Assembly (NCBI GenBank): GCA_011772595.1
Contig: WVZH01000343.1
Location: 20,601-29,853, forward strand
Source: Anaerolineales bacterium
Lineage (GTDB): Bacteria; Chloroflexota; Anaerolineae; Anaerolineales; E44-bin32
Direction: 5' to 3'
Length of the DNA stretch: 9,253 nt
The notes under the pieces are model-generated. The model was not told the origin of the DNA and ran no database searches. It saw nothing but the letters and a program-made list of their open reading frames with translations. The stretch's first letter is position 1. Each line of letters begins with the position of its first letter. Positions 1-6,657 of the stretch are shown here, piece by piece. The position numbers and the translations under genes are program-made.

Positions 1-1769
1 TTTGGAAGCTTCCCCAAGCGAGACTGGATCGCCACGCGCACACTTTGAGGGACCTCCAGCTCGGAAACACCCACTCCCCGCCAGCGACCGTTGTCGCGAT
101 AAAGTTTGCCGGCCTCGATCAGTGTTTTGACCACCTCCTCGATGAAGAAGGGGTTGCCTTCCGTCTCACGATATATGGCGTCCAAAGTTTCAGGTGCCAT
201 CTCTCCACCGAACATGGAGGTCAGCATATCACCTGTTTTTTGTTTGCTCAGACGAGTAAGTTTGATGCGCGTCGCCAAGTGCTCGCGGTTGAAATCATAC
301 AAAACGTCATGCAACGGACGGACCTGTGTAAGCTCGATCTCTCTGTAGGTCATGACGATCAACATGCGCAGGTTTTCGCCCGTTGCTCTGCTTCGACGTG
401 CCAGATGACGTATAAGGGAGAGAGTCCCGCCGTCGCCCCAATGGGCATCTTCGATGGCGATCATCAACGGAACGCGTTTGGCTAGGGCGGCGCACAAGGC
501 GACGACGCTCTCGAACATGCGTTGCTGCTGCGCTTGTGGATCAAGCTGCGAACCCGAGGGGAGCTCGGGTAAGCGCGTTTGTAGATCGGGCGCCAACTCA
601 ATCAAATCAGCCAGGACAGAGGGGGGCAAGTCTAATTCAGTCGCGGGGACCTCTGCCAGTGCTTTGCGAATGATCTGGGCGATGGGCGCATAGGGCGCGC
701 TACCCTCGGCATAGCAATCTCCTGAGATCGCAATCGCCTCGGTCACTTCCACCAACGTCGTCAACTCACGAACGAATCGCGTCTTACCGATACCCGGCTC
801 CCCACTGATGAGCAACACCTGCCCATCACCTGTGACGGCACGATGCCATACCGCCTGGGCTTCCGCGAAAGGCTCCTCACGTCCCACCATCCGTCCACGT
901 GCAATACGCTCCAGCAACGAGCGCTCCTCCACCGGGGCTCGCTTTATATCCCCTGTGCGGACGGTCTCCAGCATCAAGGCGACTTCTTTCGCCGAGCTGG
1001 GTCGATCCTCCGGTCGTTTGCTTAGCAAACGGACGATCAGCTCCTCCAACCCGGCGGGGATCTCAGGATTGTAGGTACTGGGAGGGACGAGGGGCGCATG
1101 CAGGTGCTGCGAGACGACTGCCAAAGGATCGTCGGCCATGAAGGGCAGATTCCCCGTCGTCAGTTCGTAAAGCATCACACCAAGCGCATACAGATCGGCA
1201 CGTCCGTCTAACGGCTGCCCCAACGCTTGCTCGGGCGCCAGGTAAAACACCGTCCCGACGATCCCTCCTTCTTTGGTCACGCGCGACGCGATCGAGCGCG
1301 CCAGGCCAAAGTCCGTTAACTTGACTGTACCGTCATCGGCGATGAGTACGTTCTCTGGCTTGAGATCACGGTGGACGATGTCGTGTGCGTGTGCGTGGTC
1401 GAGTGCTTCGCACACCTGTTTTGCCACGCTGAGGATCTCCAGCACGCCTTTCAGCTCGGATTCGTGGAGGGAACGCCCCTCCACGAACTCCATCACAATG
1501 AATGGATAACTCTGCCCTAGCTCAGTCGGGGCGGTGGCCTCACCCGCATCGTGGACGGTGACGATGTTCGGGTGGTTGAGTTGAGCTGCCGCCTGAGCCT
1601 CACGCAACAAACGGGCGCGCCCTTCCGTTCCCAAACTTGGACTACTGAGGACCTTCACCGCAACTGTACGATCGAGTAAGTCATCGTGGGCACGATAAAT
1701 CAATCCCATGCCTCCCCGACCCAACTCGGCCTCCAGACGGTAACGATCACTTATTACCTCACCCAACAT
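1..1769 (-). CDS. Serine/threonine protein kinase fused to AAA/STAND-type ATPase (3' end beyond window)
   Basis: I translated this frame from ATG at 1769; it stays open for 589 codons to the left edge, so the C-terminus is missing. Residues 8-270 form a complete Hanks kinase that phosphorylates Ser/Thr on proteins. Visible motifs are the Gly loop GRGGMG (17-22), VAVK with Lys39, HRDLKPEN with catalytic Asp135, DFG (153-155) and APE (178-180). After a short linker, a signalling ATPase (AAA_16-like) begins with Walker A GEPGIGKT (323-330) and Walker B LMIAIEDAHW (Asp441). The tail near GNPFFIEEV and RLGKLP fits the end of this NTPase module. Family members often continue into TPR repeats or a cyclase domain, not visible here. 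No transmembrane segment is seen. The start overlaps the phosphatase stop by 11 nt and has only a weak ribosome site (GGCGGTG), which suggests translational coupling. Function is confident; the target is unknown. Confidence 0.95.
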   Translation of the reverse strand, partial: MLGEVISDRYRLEAELGRGGMGLIYRAHDDLLDRTVAVKVLSSPSLGTEGRARLLREAQAAAQLNHPNIVTVHDAGEATAPTELGQSYPFIVMEFVEGRSLHESELKGVLEILSVAKQVCEALDHAHAHDIVHRDLKPENVLIADDGTVKLTDFGLARSIASRVTKEGGIVGTVFYLAPEQALGQPLDGRADLYALGVMLYELTTGNLPFMADDPLAVVSQHLHAPLVPPSTYNPEIPAGLEELIVRLLSKRPEDRPSSAKEVALMLETVRTGDIKRAPVEERSLLERIARGRMVGREEPFAEAQAVWHRAVTGDGQVLLISGEPGIGKTRFVRELTTLVEVTEAIAISGDCYAEGSAPYAPIAQIIRKALAEVPATELDLPPSVLADLIELAPDLQTRLPELPSGSQLDPQAQQQRMFESVVALCAALAKRVPLMIAIEDAHWGDGGTLSLIRHLARRSRATGENLRMLIVMTYREIELTQVRPLHDVLYDFNREHLATRIKLTRLSKQKTGDMLTSMFGGEMAPETLDAIYRETEGNPFFIEEVVKTLIEAGKLYRDNGRWRGVGVSELEVPQSVRVAIQSRLGKLP

Positions 1770-3012
1770 AGCGCACCGCCACTAATGTAAGATCATCGAA
1801 CGGTGGGGTGTCTCCTGCGAAGGCATCGACGGCACCCTGAACGCCGTTCAACATCTCCTCAACCGAAGCGTCTTGATGATCTCGAAAAGCCTCCATCAGC
1901 CGTTCTAGGCCGAAGAACTCGGATCGCTCGTTCATGGCGTCGATAATGCCATCCGTGTAGAGTAAGATCGAGTCGTTCACTTCCAGAGTCTCACTGACTT
2001 CCACGTAGACTTGATCGGCGTCAATTCCGAACGGGAGCGAACCCCCTGCGAGCGCTGATATTTCCCCCGACTTCGCATGTAGCCACAGGGGTGGGTTGTG
2101 CCCGGCGCTCACACAGGTCACGTGTGGAGTCTCCGGTCGAAGGGCAAGGTAATAAAGCGTGACGAACATGCCGCTCGCAGCGTCGGCACAAATCAGTCGA
2201 TTGGATTGCGTCAGACCGGCTGCCCCAGGGACATCGCCCACGATACTGGCGCGCACGGTGGTCCGCGCCAACGCCATGAAAAATGCCGCGGGAACACCTT
2301 TATCAGTGACGTCACCAATCACAATCGCCAGCTGGCCGTTGTCGCGAGGGATGAAATCGTAGAAATCTCCGGCTACCTCACGCGCTGCTCGCCAGACGCC
2401 AGAAATCTCAAATCCGCGCACCTTGGGAGCTTCGAGCGGGATGAGACTGGTCTGCACCTGTCGTGCGACCTCCAATTCTTGCTCCATGCGTGCCTGCTCG
2501 ATCGCAAGCTTATGTAGCCGCGCGTTTTCGATGGCAACCGCGGCGGTGTTTGCCACCGCCTGGAGTAACTCGAGGTCAGCTTCGGTAAAGATTCCGGTGT
2601 GCATTCGGTTGTCAACGTACACCAGGCCGATCGACACGCCCTGCGTCTGCAAGGGAGTGCACATGATCGAGCGCAACTTCAAGTCGAACACACTGGCCCG
2701 CTCCGATAGCCAGGCATCGCTTTGGGCGTCGCTGGTGAGTAGAGGCTCACCTTCAGTAGCCACCCGATCGACGACCCCTCGGCTGACTTGAAATTCAGGG
2801 GCTTCTATGGTTTGCCGATCCATTCCTCGTGCAACACGGATCGCCATGTCTGTGGATGCTTCGCCGAGCATGAGGAACCCGCGTTCGGCTCCGGTGACCG
2901 CTATCACCTGGTCGATGACGACGTTCAACAGTGCATCCAGATCGAGGGTCGTGCCAAGCGCTTGTGTGACCTGGTAAAGTGTATCCAGACGATAGACGGA
3001 CGAATCCGACAT
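1759..3012 (-). CDS. GAF domain-SpoIIE/RsbU-type PP2C protein phosphatase
   Basis: This 417-residue soluble protein should remove phosphate from Ser/Thr residues of a partner. A GAF sensor domain spans about residues 12-165 and is followed by a helical linker (165-195, rich in Glu, Gln and Arg). The SpoIIE-type PP2C domain fills 200-417. Metal-binding motifs are present: VAGDFYDF (Asp216), GDVTDKG (Asp234), LYTDG (Asp354) and FDDLT (Asp406/407), plus SAGHNPP (302-308). The domain therefore looks active. I chose ATG at 3012 because AAGGAT lies 8-9 nt upstream. An in-frame GTG at 3048 would add 12 residues but has no ribosome site and sits almost on the predicted transcription start. In known systems RsbU-type enzymes act on phosphorylated STAS anti-sigma antagonists; no such gene is visible. 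The neighbouring kinase, overlapping by 11 nt, is the obvious functional partner by inference. Confidence 0.95.
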   Translation of the reverse strand: MSDSSVYRLDTLYQVTQALGTTLDLDALLNVVIDQVIAVTGAERGFLMLGEASTDMAIRVARGMDRQTIEAPEFQVSRGVVDRVATEGEPLLTSDAQSDAWLSERASVFDLKLRSIMCTPLQTQGVSIGLVYVDNRMHTGIFTEADLELLQAVANTAAVAIENARLHKLAIEQARMEQELEVARQVQTSLIPLEAPKVRGFEISGVWRAAREVAGDFYDFIPRDNGQLAIVIGDVTDKGVPAAFFMALARTTVRASIVGDVPGAAGLTQSNRLICADAASGMFVTLYYLALRPETPHVTCVSAGHNPPLWLHAKSGEISALAGGSLPFGIDADQVYVEVSETLEVNDSILLYTDGIIDAMNERSEFFGLERLMEAFRDHQDASVEEMLNGVQGAVDAFAGDTPPFDDLTLVAVRYVG

Positions 3013-3061
3013 GCGCAACGATCCTTGAAAGTAGGATGTAAATCCCACCTAGTAGGGCTAG

Positions 3062-3067
3062 ATTATA
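3062..3067 (-). promoter_or_regulatory. -10 box candidate for the phosphatase-kinase operon
   Basis: The minus strand reads TATAAT, a perfect sigma70 -10 hexamer, about 50 nt upstream of the phosphatase ATG at 3012. No good -35 match lies 16-18 bp upstream (the nearest, TTATCG, is poor), so an activator or another -35 may be used. Transcription would start near 3055. The 126-nt gap after the helicase stop contains no clear terminator, so read-through from the helicase is also possible. Confidence 0.45.
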
Positions 3068-3138
3068 CCCCTGGCATACGATCAACGATAATGTGTCGTG
3101 CTGGTCCGCATGCGAAGCAAGACCCCTGCTTTGGGAAA

Positions 3139-5673
3139 TCAGCCCAATAAGGCCTCGATCAATTGTGACGTGAGTTGCTTAACTTCCACACCACCGGGAC
3201 CAACTGGGCCAACGCAGACAGGACAACCATCCTGGCAGCGACACGTGCGCACCAATTCGAGTGCGCCTTCAAGCAACTCGCGATGTAGCGTATACAACCT
3301 CTCCGAGAATCCCATGCCCTCCGGTATGCGATCGTATATCGTGACCGTCGGGCTCTTCGTGCCCTTCGAGCGGATCTCCGTGAGGGTGCCGAGATCACGC
3401 GGATCGCACATCAAGTATAGCGGAGCGATGTTGCCCAACGCATAACTCAAGCCAGCGAGCGCGCTGCGTGCGCCACGCGCTGACTCTGCTCGATGGTGGC
3501 ACGCCGCACAGAGGGTGATCAGATTGTCAATATGGTTGGCCATCCGATCGTTGCGATTCTCGCCTGGCGCATAGCCAAAGTCGCGAAAAGGGCGGATGTG
3601 GTGTACGTCATGCTCTCTGCCCTCGCGTTCCGCAGCGCCACACTGTCGGCAAATAGAACCGTCGCGGGCCTTCGCCGCCTGACGCGCTTGCGGCCAGCTC
3701 GGTCCATAGTCCGTCGGCGCCAACAGCACGCCCTGTGCTTCCAATTGGGCGACGGTCTCGGGACTGATCCACAGCCAGTAGGCGCTGGTTTCGAATTGTC
3801 GCGGTGGCAAGTCGATCGTGCCATAACCCAGCGTCTCATGCGTGTAGCGTTTGACCTTGCGAAAGGAGGTCGATTGAGCGGTGACCTGCACCCAACCATG
3901 CGCACGACGGGCGGGTGTATGCTCGTCCGCATCATACACTTCCAAGACCTCCAGATCCGCCGTTTCCGAGGCGTCTGTGTAATAGTCGACATCAGCTGGC
4001 TCTACATCGGCAAAACCCTTCTCCCAATCCAGATTCGCCACCAAGTGTGTACTACCTTCGTGGATGTAAACTGCTCCATCGTGCAACAAGATGGGAGCCG
4101 CTTGGCGATCGATCTCACCTATGACGACAGGGCGTCCCTCACCCACGCGCTGGATCACGATCGTGTCGTCGCCCCCTGCGCGCAGCGAGACTGCCTCGGC
4201 AGGGTAGGCGTCAGCAACCCAATGATAGGTCTCTCCGGATCGGTGTAGGTCACCCTCCTGCGCTAAAAACGCCAACAACTCAGCCACCTCCTCGAAAGTG
4301 CCGAAAGCTTCCCCGGCATCAAAAGGCAGCTCAAAGGTTGCACAGCGCAGGTGCCGCAAGAGGATGGCCAGGTTATCGGGATTGATCAACCCCATCTCAG
4401 GCGGTCGCTCAAAAAGAAAGCGCGGATGAACGGCGACAAATTGATCGAGAGGCGCCGCTGAGGCGACGAGCACCGCCACCGAGGTCTCGCTGCGCCGGCC
4501 CGCCCGGCCGGCTTGCTGCCAAAGGCTGGCGATGGTCCCTGGGTATCCGGCGATCACCGCGGCGCCCAGCTGACCGATGTCCACACCGAGTTCGAGTGCA
4601 TTGGTCGCCACGACGCCCAAAACGGTACCGTCGCGAAGTCCGCGCTCGATCTCGCGCCGCTCCAATGGCAGGTAACCTCCGCGATAGCCACGGATCGTGG
4701 CGGGGTCTCCGCCGAGGTGGTCGTAGGCGTCGCGGACATATCCGAGCAACACTTCCGTCGTGCGACGGGCGCGTGCGAAGATTGCCGTTTGTACTCCGGC
4801 TTGTAGAAAGCGTTCGGCGATGCGCGTGGTTTCCAGCGTGTATGCGCGGCGGATCCCCAAGCTAGGATCAACGACTGGCGGGTTGTAGAGGATCACGTGC
4901 TTCTCCGCCCTCGGCGAACCGTCCAGATCGGGCGGCACCAGGCGTACCGGCGCCTCGATCAGACGTTCAGCCAGTTCCTTGGGATTGGCGATGGTGGCCG
5001 AGGTAAGCACAAAATGAGGTTCGGAACCGTAGAAGCGGCACAGGCGTTTGAGGCGGCGTAGCAGGTTGGCGACGTTGGAGCCGAAAATACCCCGGTAGAC
5101 ATGCAGCTCATCGAGCACCACCCAACGCAGATTTTCCATCAACACCGACCAGCGCGGGTGATGCGGGAGGATGCCGGTGTGCAGCATGTCGGGGTTGGTA
5201 ATCAGGATGCGAGCTTCGTCGCGGATCTGACGGCGAAGCGCCTGCGGGGTATCTCCGTCGTATGTGCGCACGGCAACACGATCAACGGCGCCCAAGTCGG
5301 CAAGAAATTCCCCGAGGGCGGATGCCTGGTCTTGGGAGAGCGCCTTGGTGGGGAAGAGATAGAGCGCCCGCGCTTCGGGCTCATTGAGCAATGTCTGCAG
5401 GACGGGGAGGTTGTAGCACAGCGTCTTGCCCGAAGCGGTTCCCGTGACCACCACCACGTTCTCGCCCTCCAGGGCGGCATCTACGGCCTCCGCCTGGTGG
5501 GTGTAAAGCGGAGCGGTGTCGCGGGCGCGCAACGAGGCGATCAAACGCGGGTCGAGGGTAGACGGAAAATCTCCATAACGGGCTGGGCGCGGCTTGAGCC
5601 GCTCCCAGGCGGTCACGTTCTTCATGAATTCGACGTCGAGGCGCAGGCGCGCGAGCGCGTCTTCGATGGGCAT
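3139..5673 (-). CDS. MrfA/YprA-type DEAD/DEAH helicase with inserted HNH-like module and C-terminal Cys4 (DUF1998) region
   Basis: Superfamily 2 DNA helicase of 844 residues from ATG at 5673. Visible motifs are YTHQAEAV (57-64), Walker A TGTASGKT (77-84, Lys83), FPTKALSQDQ (motif Ia), DELH (188-191), SAT (225-227), NALELGVD, and QQAGRAGRR (386-394). The C-terminal part has the family signature YALGNIAPLYLMCDPRDLG and a four-Cys zinc site CRCQDGCPVC (811, 813, 817, 820). Bacillus MrfA/YprA helps repair mitomycin C damage; the same role here is an inference, and no mrfB-like exonuclease gene is adjacent. Residues 671-730 insert an HNH-like zinc module: CRQC (675/678), HDVHHI (His691/692), and DNLITLCAACHH (Asn717, Cys722/725). 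The protein is about 100 residues longer than B. subtilis MrfA, roughly the insert size. An in-frame GTG at 5688 is the alternative start, but it lies upstream of the -10 box. Confidence 0.93.
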   Translation of the reverse strand: MPIEDALARLRLDVEFMKNVTAWERLKPRPARYGDFPSTLDPRLIASLRARDTAPLYTHQAEAVDAALEGENVVVVTGTASGKTLCYNLPVLQTLLNEPEARALYLFPTKALSQDQASALGEFLADLGAVDRVAVRTYDGDTPQALRRQIRDEARILITNPDMLHTGILPHHPRWSVLMENLRWVVLDELHVYRGIFGSNVANLLRRLKRLCRFYGSEPHFVLTSATIANPKELAERLIEAPVRLVPPDLDGSPRAEKHVILYNPPVVDPSLGIRRAYTLETTRIAERFLQAGVQTAIFARARRTTEVLLGYVRDAYDHLGGDPATIRGYRGGYLPLERREIERGLRDGTVLGVVATNALELGVDIGQLGAAVIAGYPGTIASLWQQAGRAGRRSETSVAVLVASAAPLDQFVAVHPRFLFERPPEMGLINPDNLAILLRHLRCATFELPFDAGEAFGTFEEVAELLAFLAQEGDLHRSGETYHWVADAYPAEAVSLRAGGDDTIVIQRVGEGRPVVIGEIDRQAAPILLHDGAVYIHEGSTHLVANLDWEKGFADVEPADVDYYTDASETADLEVLEVYDADEHTPARRAHGWVQVTAQSTSFRKVKRYTHETLGYGTIDLPPRQFETSAYWLWISPETVAQLEAQGVLLAPTDYGPSWPQARQAAKARDGSICRQCGAAEREGREHDVHHIRPFRDFGYAPGENRNDRMANHIDNLITLCAACHHRAESARGARSALAGLSYALGNIAPLYLMCDPRDLGTLTEIRSKGTKSPTVTIYDRIPEGMGFSERLYTLHRELLEGALELVRTCRCQDGCPVCVGPVGPGGVEVKQLTSQLIEALLG

Positions 5674-5679
5674 GAGAGA

Positions 5680-5685
5680 ATTATA
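5680..5685 (-). promoter_or_regulatory. -10 box of the helicase gene, predicted leaderless transcript
   Basis: On the minus strand TATAAT is followed by six bases (TCTCTC) and then the ATG at 5673. Transcription from this box would begin at or within a base or two of the start codon, and no Shine-Dalgarno sequence is present, so the mRNA is probably leaderless. A candidate -35 (TTGAAG, 5705-5710) has a long 19-bp spacer and lies inside the hairpin repeat at 5698-5718. The -10 match is exact; the -35 is weak. Confidence 0.55.
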
Positions 5686-5697
5686 CACGTCAGTACC

Positions 5698-5772
5698 CCG
5701 GAAGCTTCAAACTTCCGGTCCCTTCGTTTGAGCCCAGGACAAAACGCAGGCATCATCAGCAGACTCCATTCG
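5698..5772. repeat. Intergenic hairpin-headed repeat, copy 1
   Basis: The copy begins with a 7-bp stem CCGGAAG/CTTCCGG (5698-5704 with 5712-5718, loop CTTCAAA). It continues through CTTCGT, CAGGAC, CGCA and ends ACTCCATTCG. The same order of blocks recurs at 5850-5922. In the 54 positions after the hairpin I count 36 identities by eye. The CTTCGT...CAGGAC core resembles short intergenic repeats that I recall from several bacterial phyla, but I cannot name a family. The left end overlaps the helicase promoter. Confidence 0.6.
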
Positions 5773-5849
5773 TTCAACAACTGGGTAGGAAGGCCTGACG
5801 TCTTCGAACCCTGCTTAATCTACGCTCACTCTGTCGCACCTTTTGGAGT

Positions 5850-5922
5850 CTGGAAGCTCTGCTTCCAGCTCCTTCGTCTATGCTCAGGACTCAGCGCAAG
5901 CAGAGCCTGCGAACTCCATACG
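5850..5922. repeat. Intergenic hairpin-headed repeat, copy 2
   Basis: This is the second copy of the repeat at 5698-5772. It opens with a perfect 8-bp stem CTGGAAGC/GCTTCCAG (loop TCT, 5850-5868), then CTTCGT, CAGGAC, CGCA, and ends ACTCCATACG. The stem bases differ from copy 1 but still pair, which suggests the structure itself is kept. The 77 bases between the copies (5773-5849) show no gene or other repeat that I recognise. Confidence 0.6.
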
Positions 5923-6209
5923 CATGCCTAACATAACAGCCACGCTTGGGTGCCAGACCTGCCCCCTTTCCCTTGATAGAGGTTTAGGATGGGAGTGGAT
6001 TTCCCAGTGGGAATTACCACTTTTCGTAGGTTTGGAAAACCGCGAGCGGCTTTGGTGCCTCCCAAAGGGAGTAAATAAGGGTGTGAGGCAGAGAACACCC
6101 AGAACAGAAGCTCAAAACTTCCAGGTTGCTTTCGATCCGGTTACACAAGGGATGCCTAACAAACGAAGAGAGCATTGAAGTTTTTGGAGTACACACAGGA
6201 TTAAATAAC
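5923..6209. other. Gene-free stretch with clustered small stem-loops
   Basis: No open frame here has a ribosome site or a recognisable protein. Short perfect stems follow one another: TTCCC/GGGAA (6001-6013), GGTTT/AAACC (6029-6041), CCGC/GCGG (6040-6049), CTCCC/GGGAG (6059-6071) and GGGTGT/ACACCC (6079-6100). TGCCTC (6056-6061) can also pair with GAGGCA (6085-6090), which excludes the CTCCC stem. GAAGCTCAAAACTTCC at 6107-6122 matches the minus strand of the hairpin at 6261-6291. The stretch could encode a structured RNA or be decayed repeat sequence; I cannot tell which. Confidence 0.4.
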
Positions 6210-6236
6210 AACCCGGAAGCTCGAAGCTTCCGGGTT
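6210..6236. repeat. Perfect 12-bp stem-loop (second hairpin after the three-gene operon)
   Basis: AACCCGGAAGCT (6210-6221) pairs perfectly with AGCTTCCGGGTT (6225-6236) around a CGA loop. On the minus strand it is followed by GTTATTTAAT, a moderately T-rich tail, so it could serve as a back-up terminator for the gene ending at 6296. It shares its GGAAG/CTTCC core with the other hairpins in this intergenic region, so it may be a repeat-family member rather than a dedicated terminator. Confidence 0.6.
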
Positions 6237-6260
6237 GCTGTCCATCGAACGGGATAAAGA

Positions 6261-6291
6261 GTTTCCCGGAAGTTTTGAGCTTCCGGGAAAC
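6261..6291 (-). terminator. Probable terminator of the ArsR-SCO6745-like operon
   Basis: GTTTCCCGGAAG (6261-6272) pairs perfectly with CTTCCGGGAAAC (6280-6291) around a 7-nt loop. It begins four bases after the TAG stop of the small gene at 6296, where a terminator is expected. On the minus strand the following bases are TCTTTATCCC, a weak T-tract, so intrinsic termination may be inefficient. The loop and arms match the repeat-like segment at 6107-6122. Confidence 0.6.
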
Positions 6292-6295
6292 TAAC

Positions 6296-6550
6296 CTACA
6301 AAATACAACCCTTATTCGTTTGGACAGTTGATGGTATCGAGGGCTCGACTACGACGGTGTATCGCTTCTTCAGACCTTGCCCGACCGATTCCATCCACCC
6401 CCCAAAGCGCACCATCAACCCATGATAGAAGCGAGGTTCGGGTTCTCTAGCTCGCAAGATAGTCCGTATCAAGCGCTCTCGCTCCGCCATGCGAAGCGCA
6501 TCCGCTCTTTTTTGCTCTGCGACTAACACATCTTGCCACGTGAACATCAT
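6296..6550 (-). CDS. Hypothetical 84-residue protein, basic N-terminal helix
   Basis: I do not recognise this protein. It starts MMFTWQDVLVAEQKRADALR and continues with a Glu/Arg-rich stretch (residues 10-38) that should form an amphipathic, charged helix. A basic segment with Trp52 and KKRY (61-64) follows, then a polar tail. There is no signal peptide, membrane helix or Cys pair. Support for it being real: AAAGGA lies 5-8 nt before the paired ATG codons at 6550 and 6547, the charged helix is protein-like, and a perfect stem-loop follows the stop by four bases. The frame is open further upstream to 6757, but that part overlaps the 3' end of the upstream gene and is low in complexity, so I reject it. 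It is the last gene of the operon, 107 nt after the SCO6745-like gene. Confidence 0.6.
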   Translation of the reverse strand: MMFTWQDVLVAEQKRADALRMAERERLIRTILRAREPEPRFYHGLMVRFGGWMESVGQGLKKRYTVVVEPSIPSTVQTNKGCIL

Positions 6551-6611
6551 CAAAATCCTTTCTCCCCAACAACAAACGCCCATCCAACCACCGAAACCAC
6601 TCCAAGTTGAG

Positions 6612-6623
6612 GTCGATATCGAC
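6612..6623. promoter_or_regulatory. Perfect 12-bp palindrome upstream of the small gene
   Basis: GTCGATATCGAC is its own reverse complement and lies in the 107-nt gap between the SCO6745-like gene and the 84-residue gene. It could bind a dimeric regulator, but I see no second copy and no convincing promoter beside it, so chance is a fair alternative. Confidence 0.25.
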
Positions 6624-6657
6624 ACCAACACGAATCGAGAACCAGATACCTGGATCC

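Noticed and set aside
4..13. GGAAGCTTCC palindrome at the left edge, like the intergenic hairpin family
   Set aside because: It lies inside the conserved coding sequence of the kinase-ATPase (RLGKLP) and lacks the longer arms; coincidence is enough.
45..485. 146-codon open frame on the plus strand
   Set aside because: Antisense to the kinase-ATPase gene, whose Walker and kinase motifs are intact in the minus frame.
3493..4248. 251-codon open frame on the plus strand
   Set aside because: Wholly antisense to the helicase C-terminal half; composition is not protein-like and no start signal is seen.
5101..5931. 276-codon open frame on the plus strand
   Set aside because: It lies mostly antisense to the helicase, has no domain motif, and runs into the repeat region. 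The helicase frame has all family motifs, so this is a shadow.
5924..6161. Two copies of ATGCCTAACA (5924-5933 and 6152-6161), giving GTTAGGC on the minus strand, like integron attC core sites
   Set aside because: Neither copy has the partner core (RYYYAAC on the same strand) within about 140 nt or the long imperfect palindrome of an attC, and there is no integrase gene. Probably chance or repeat remnants.
5843..6178. 111-codon plus-strand frame in the intergenic region
   Set aside because: It begins inside repeat copy 2, has no ribosome site, and shows no recognisable protein pattern; the DNA looks repeat- and hairpin-derived.
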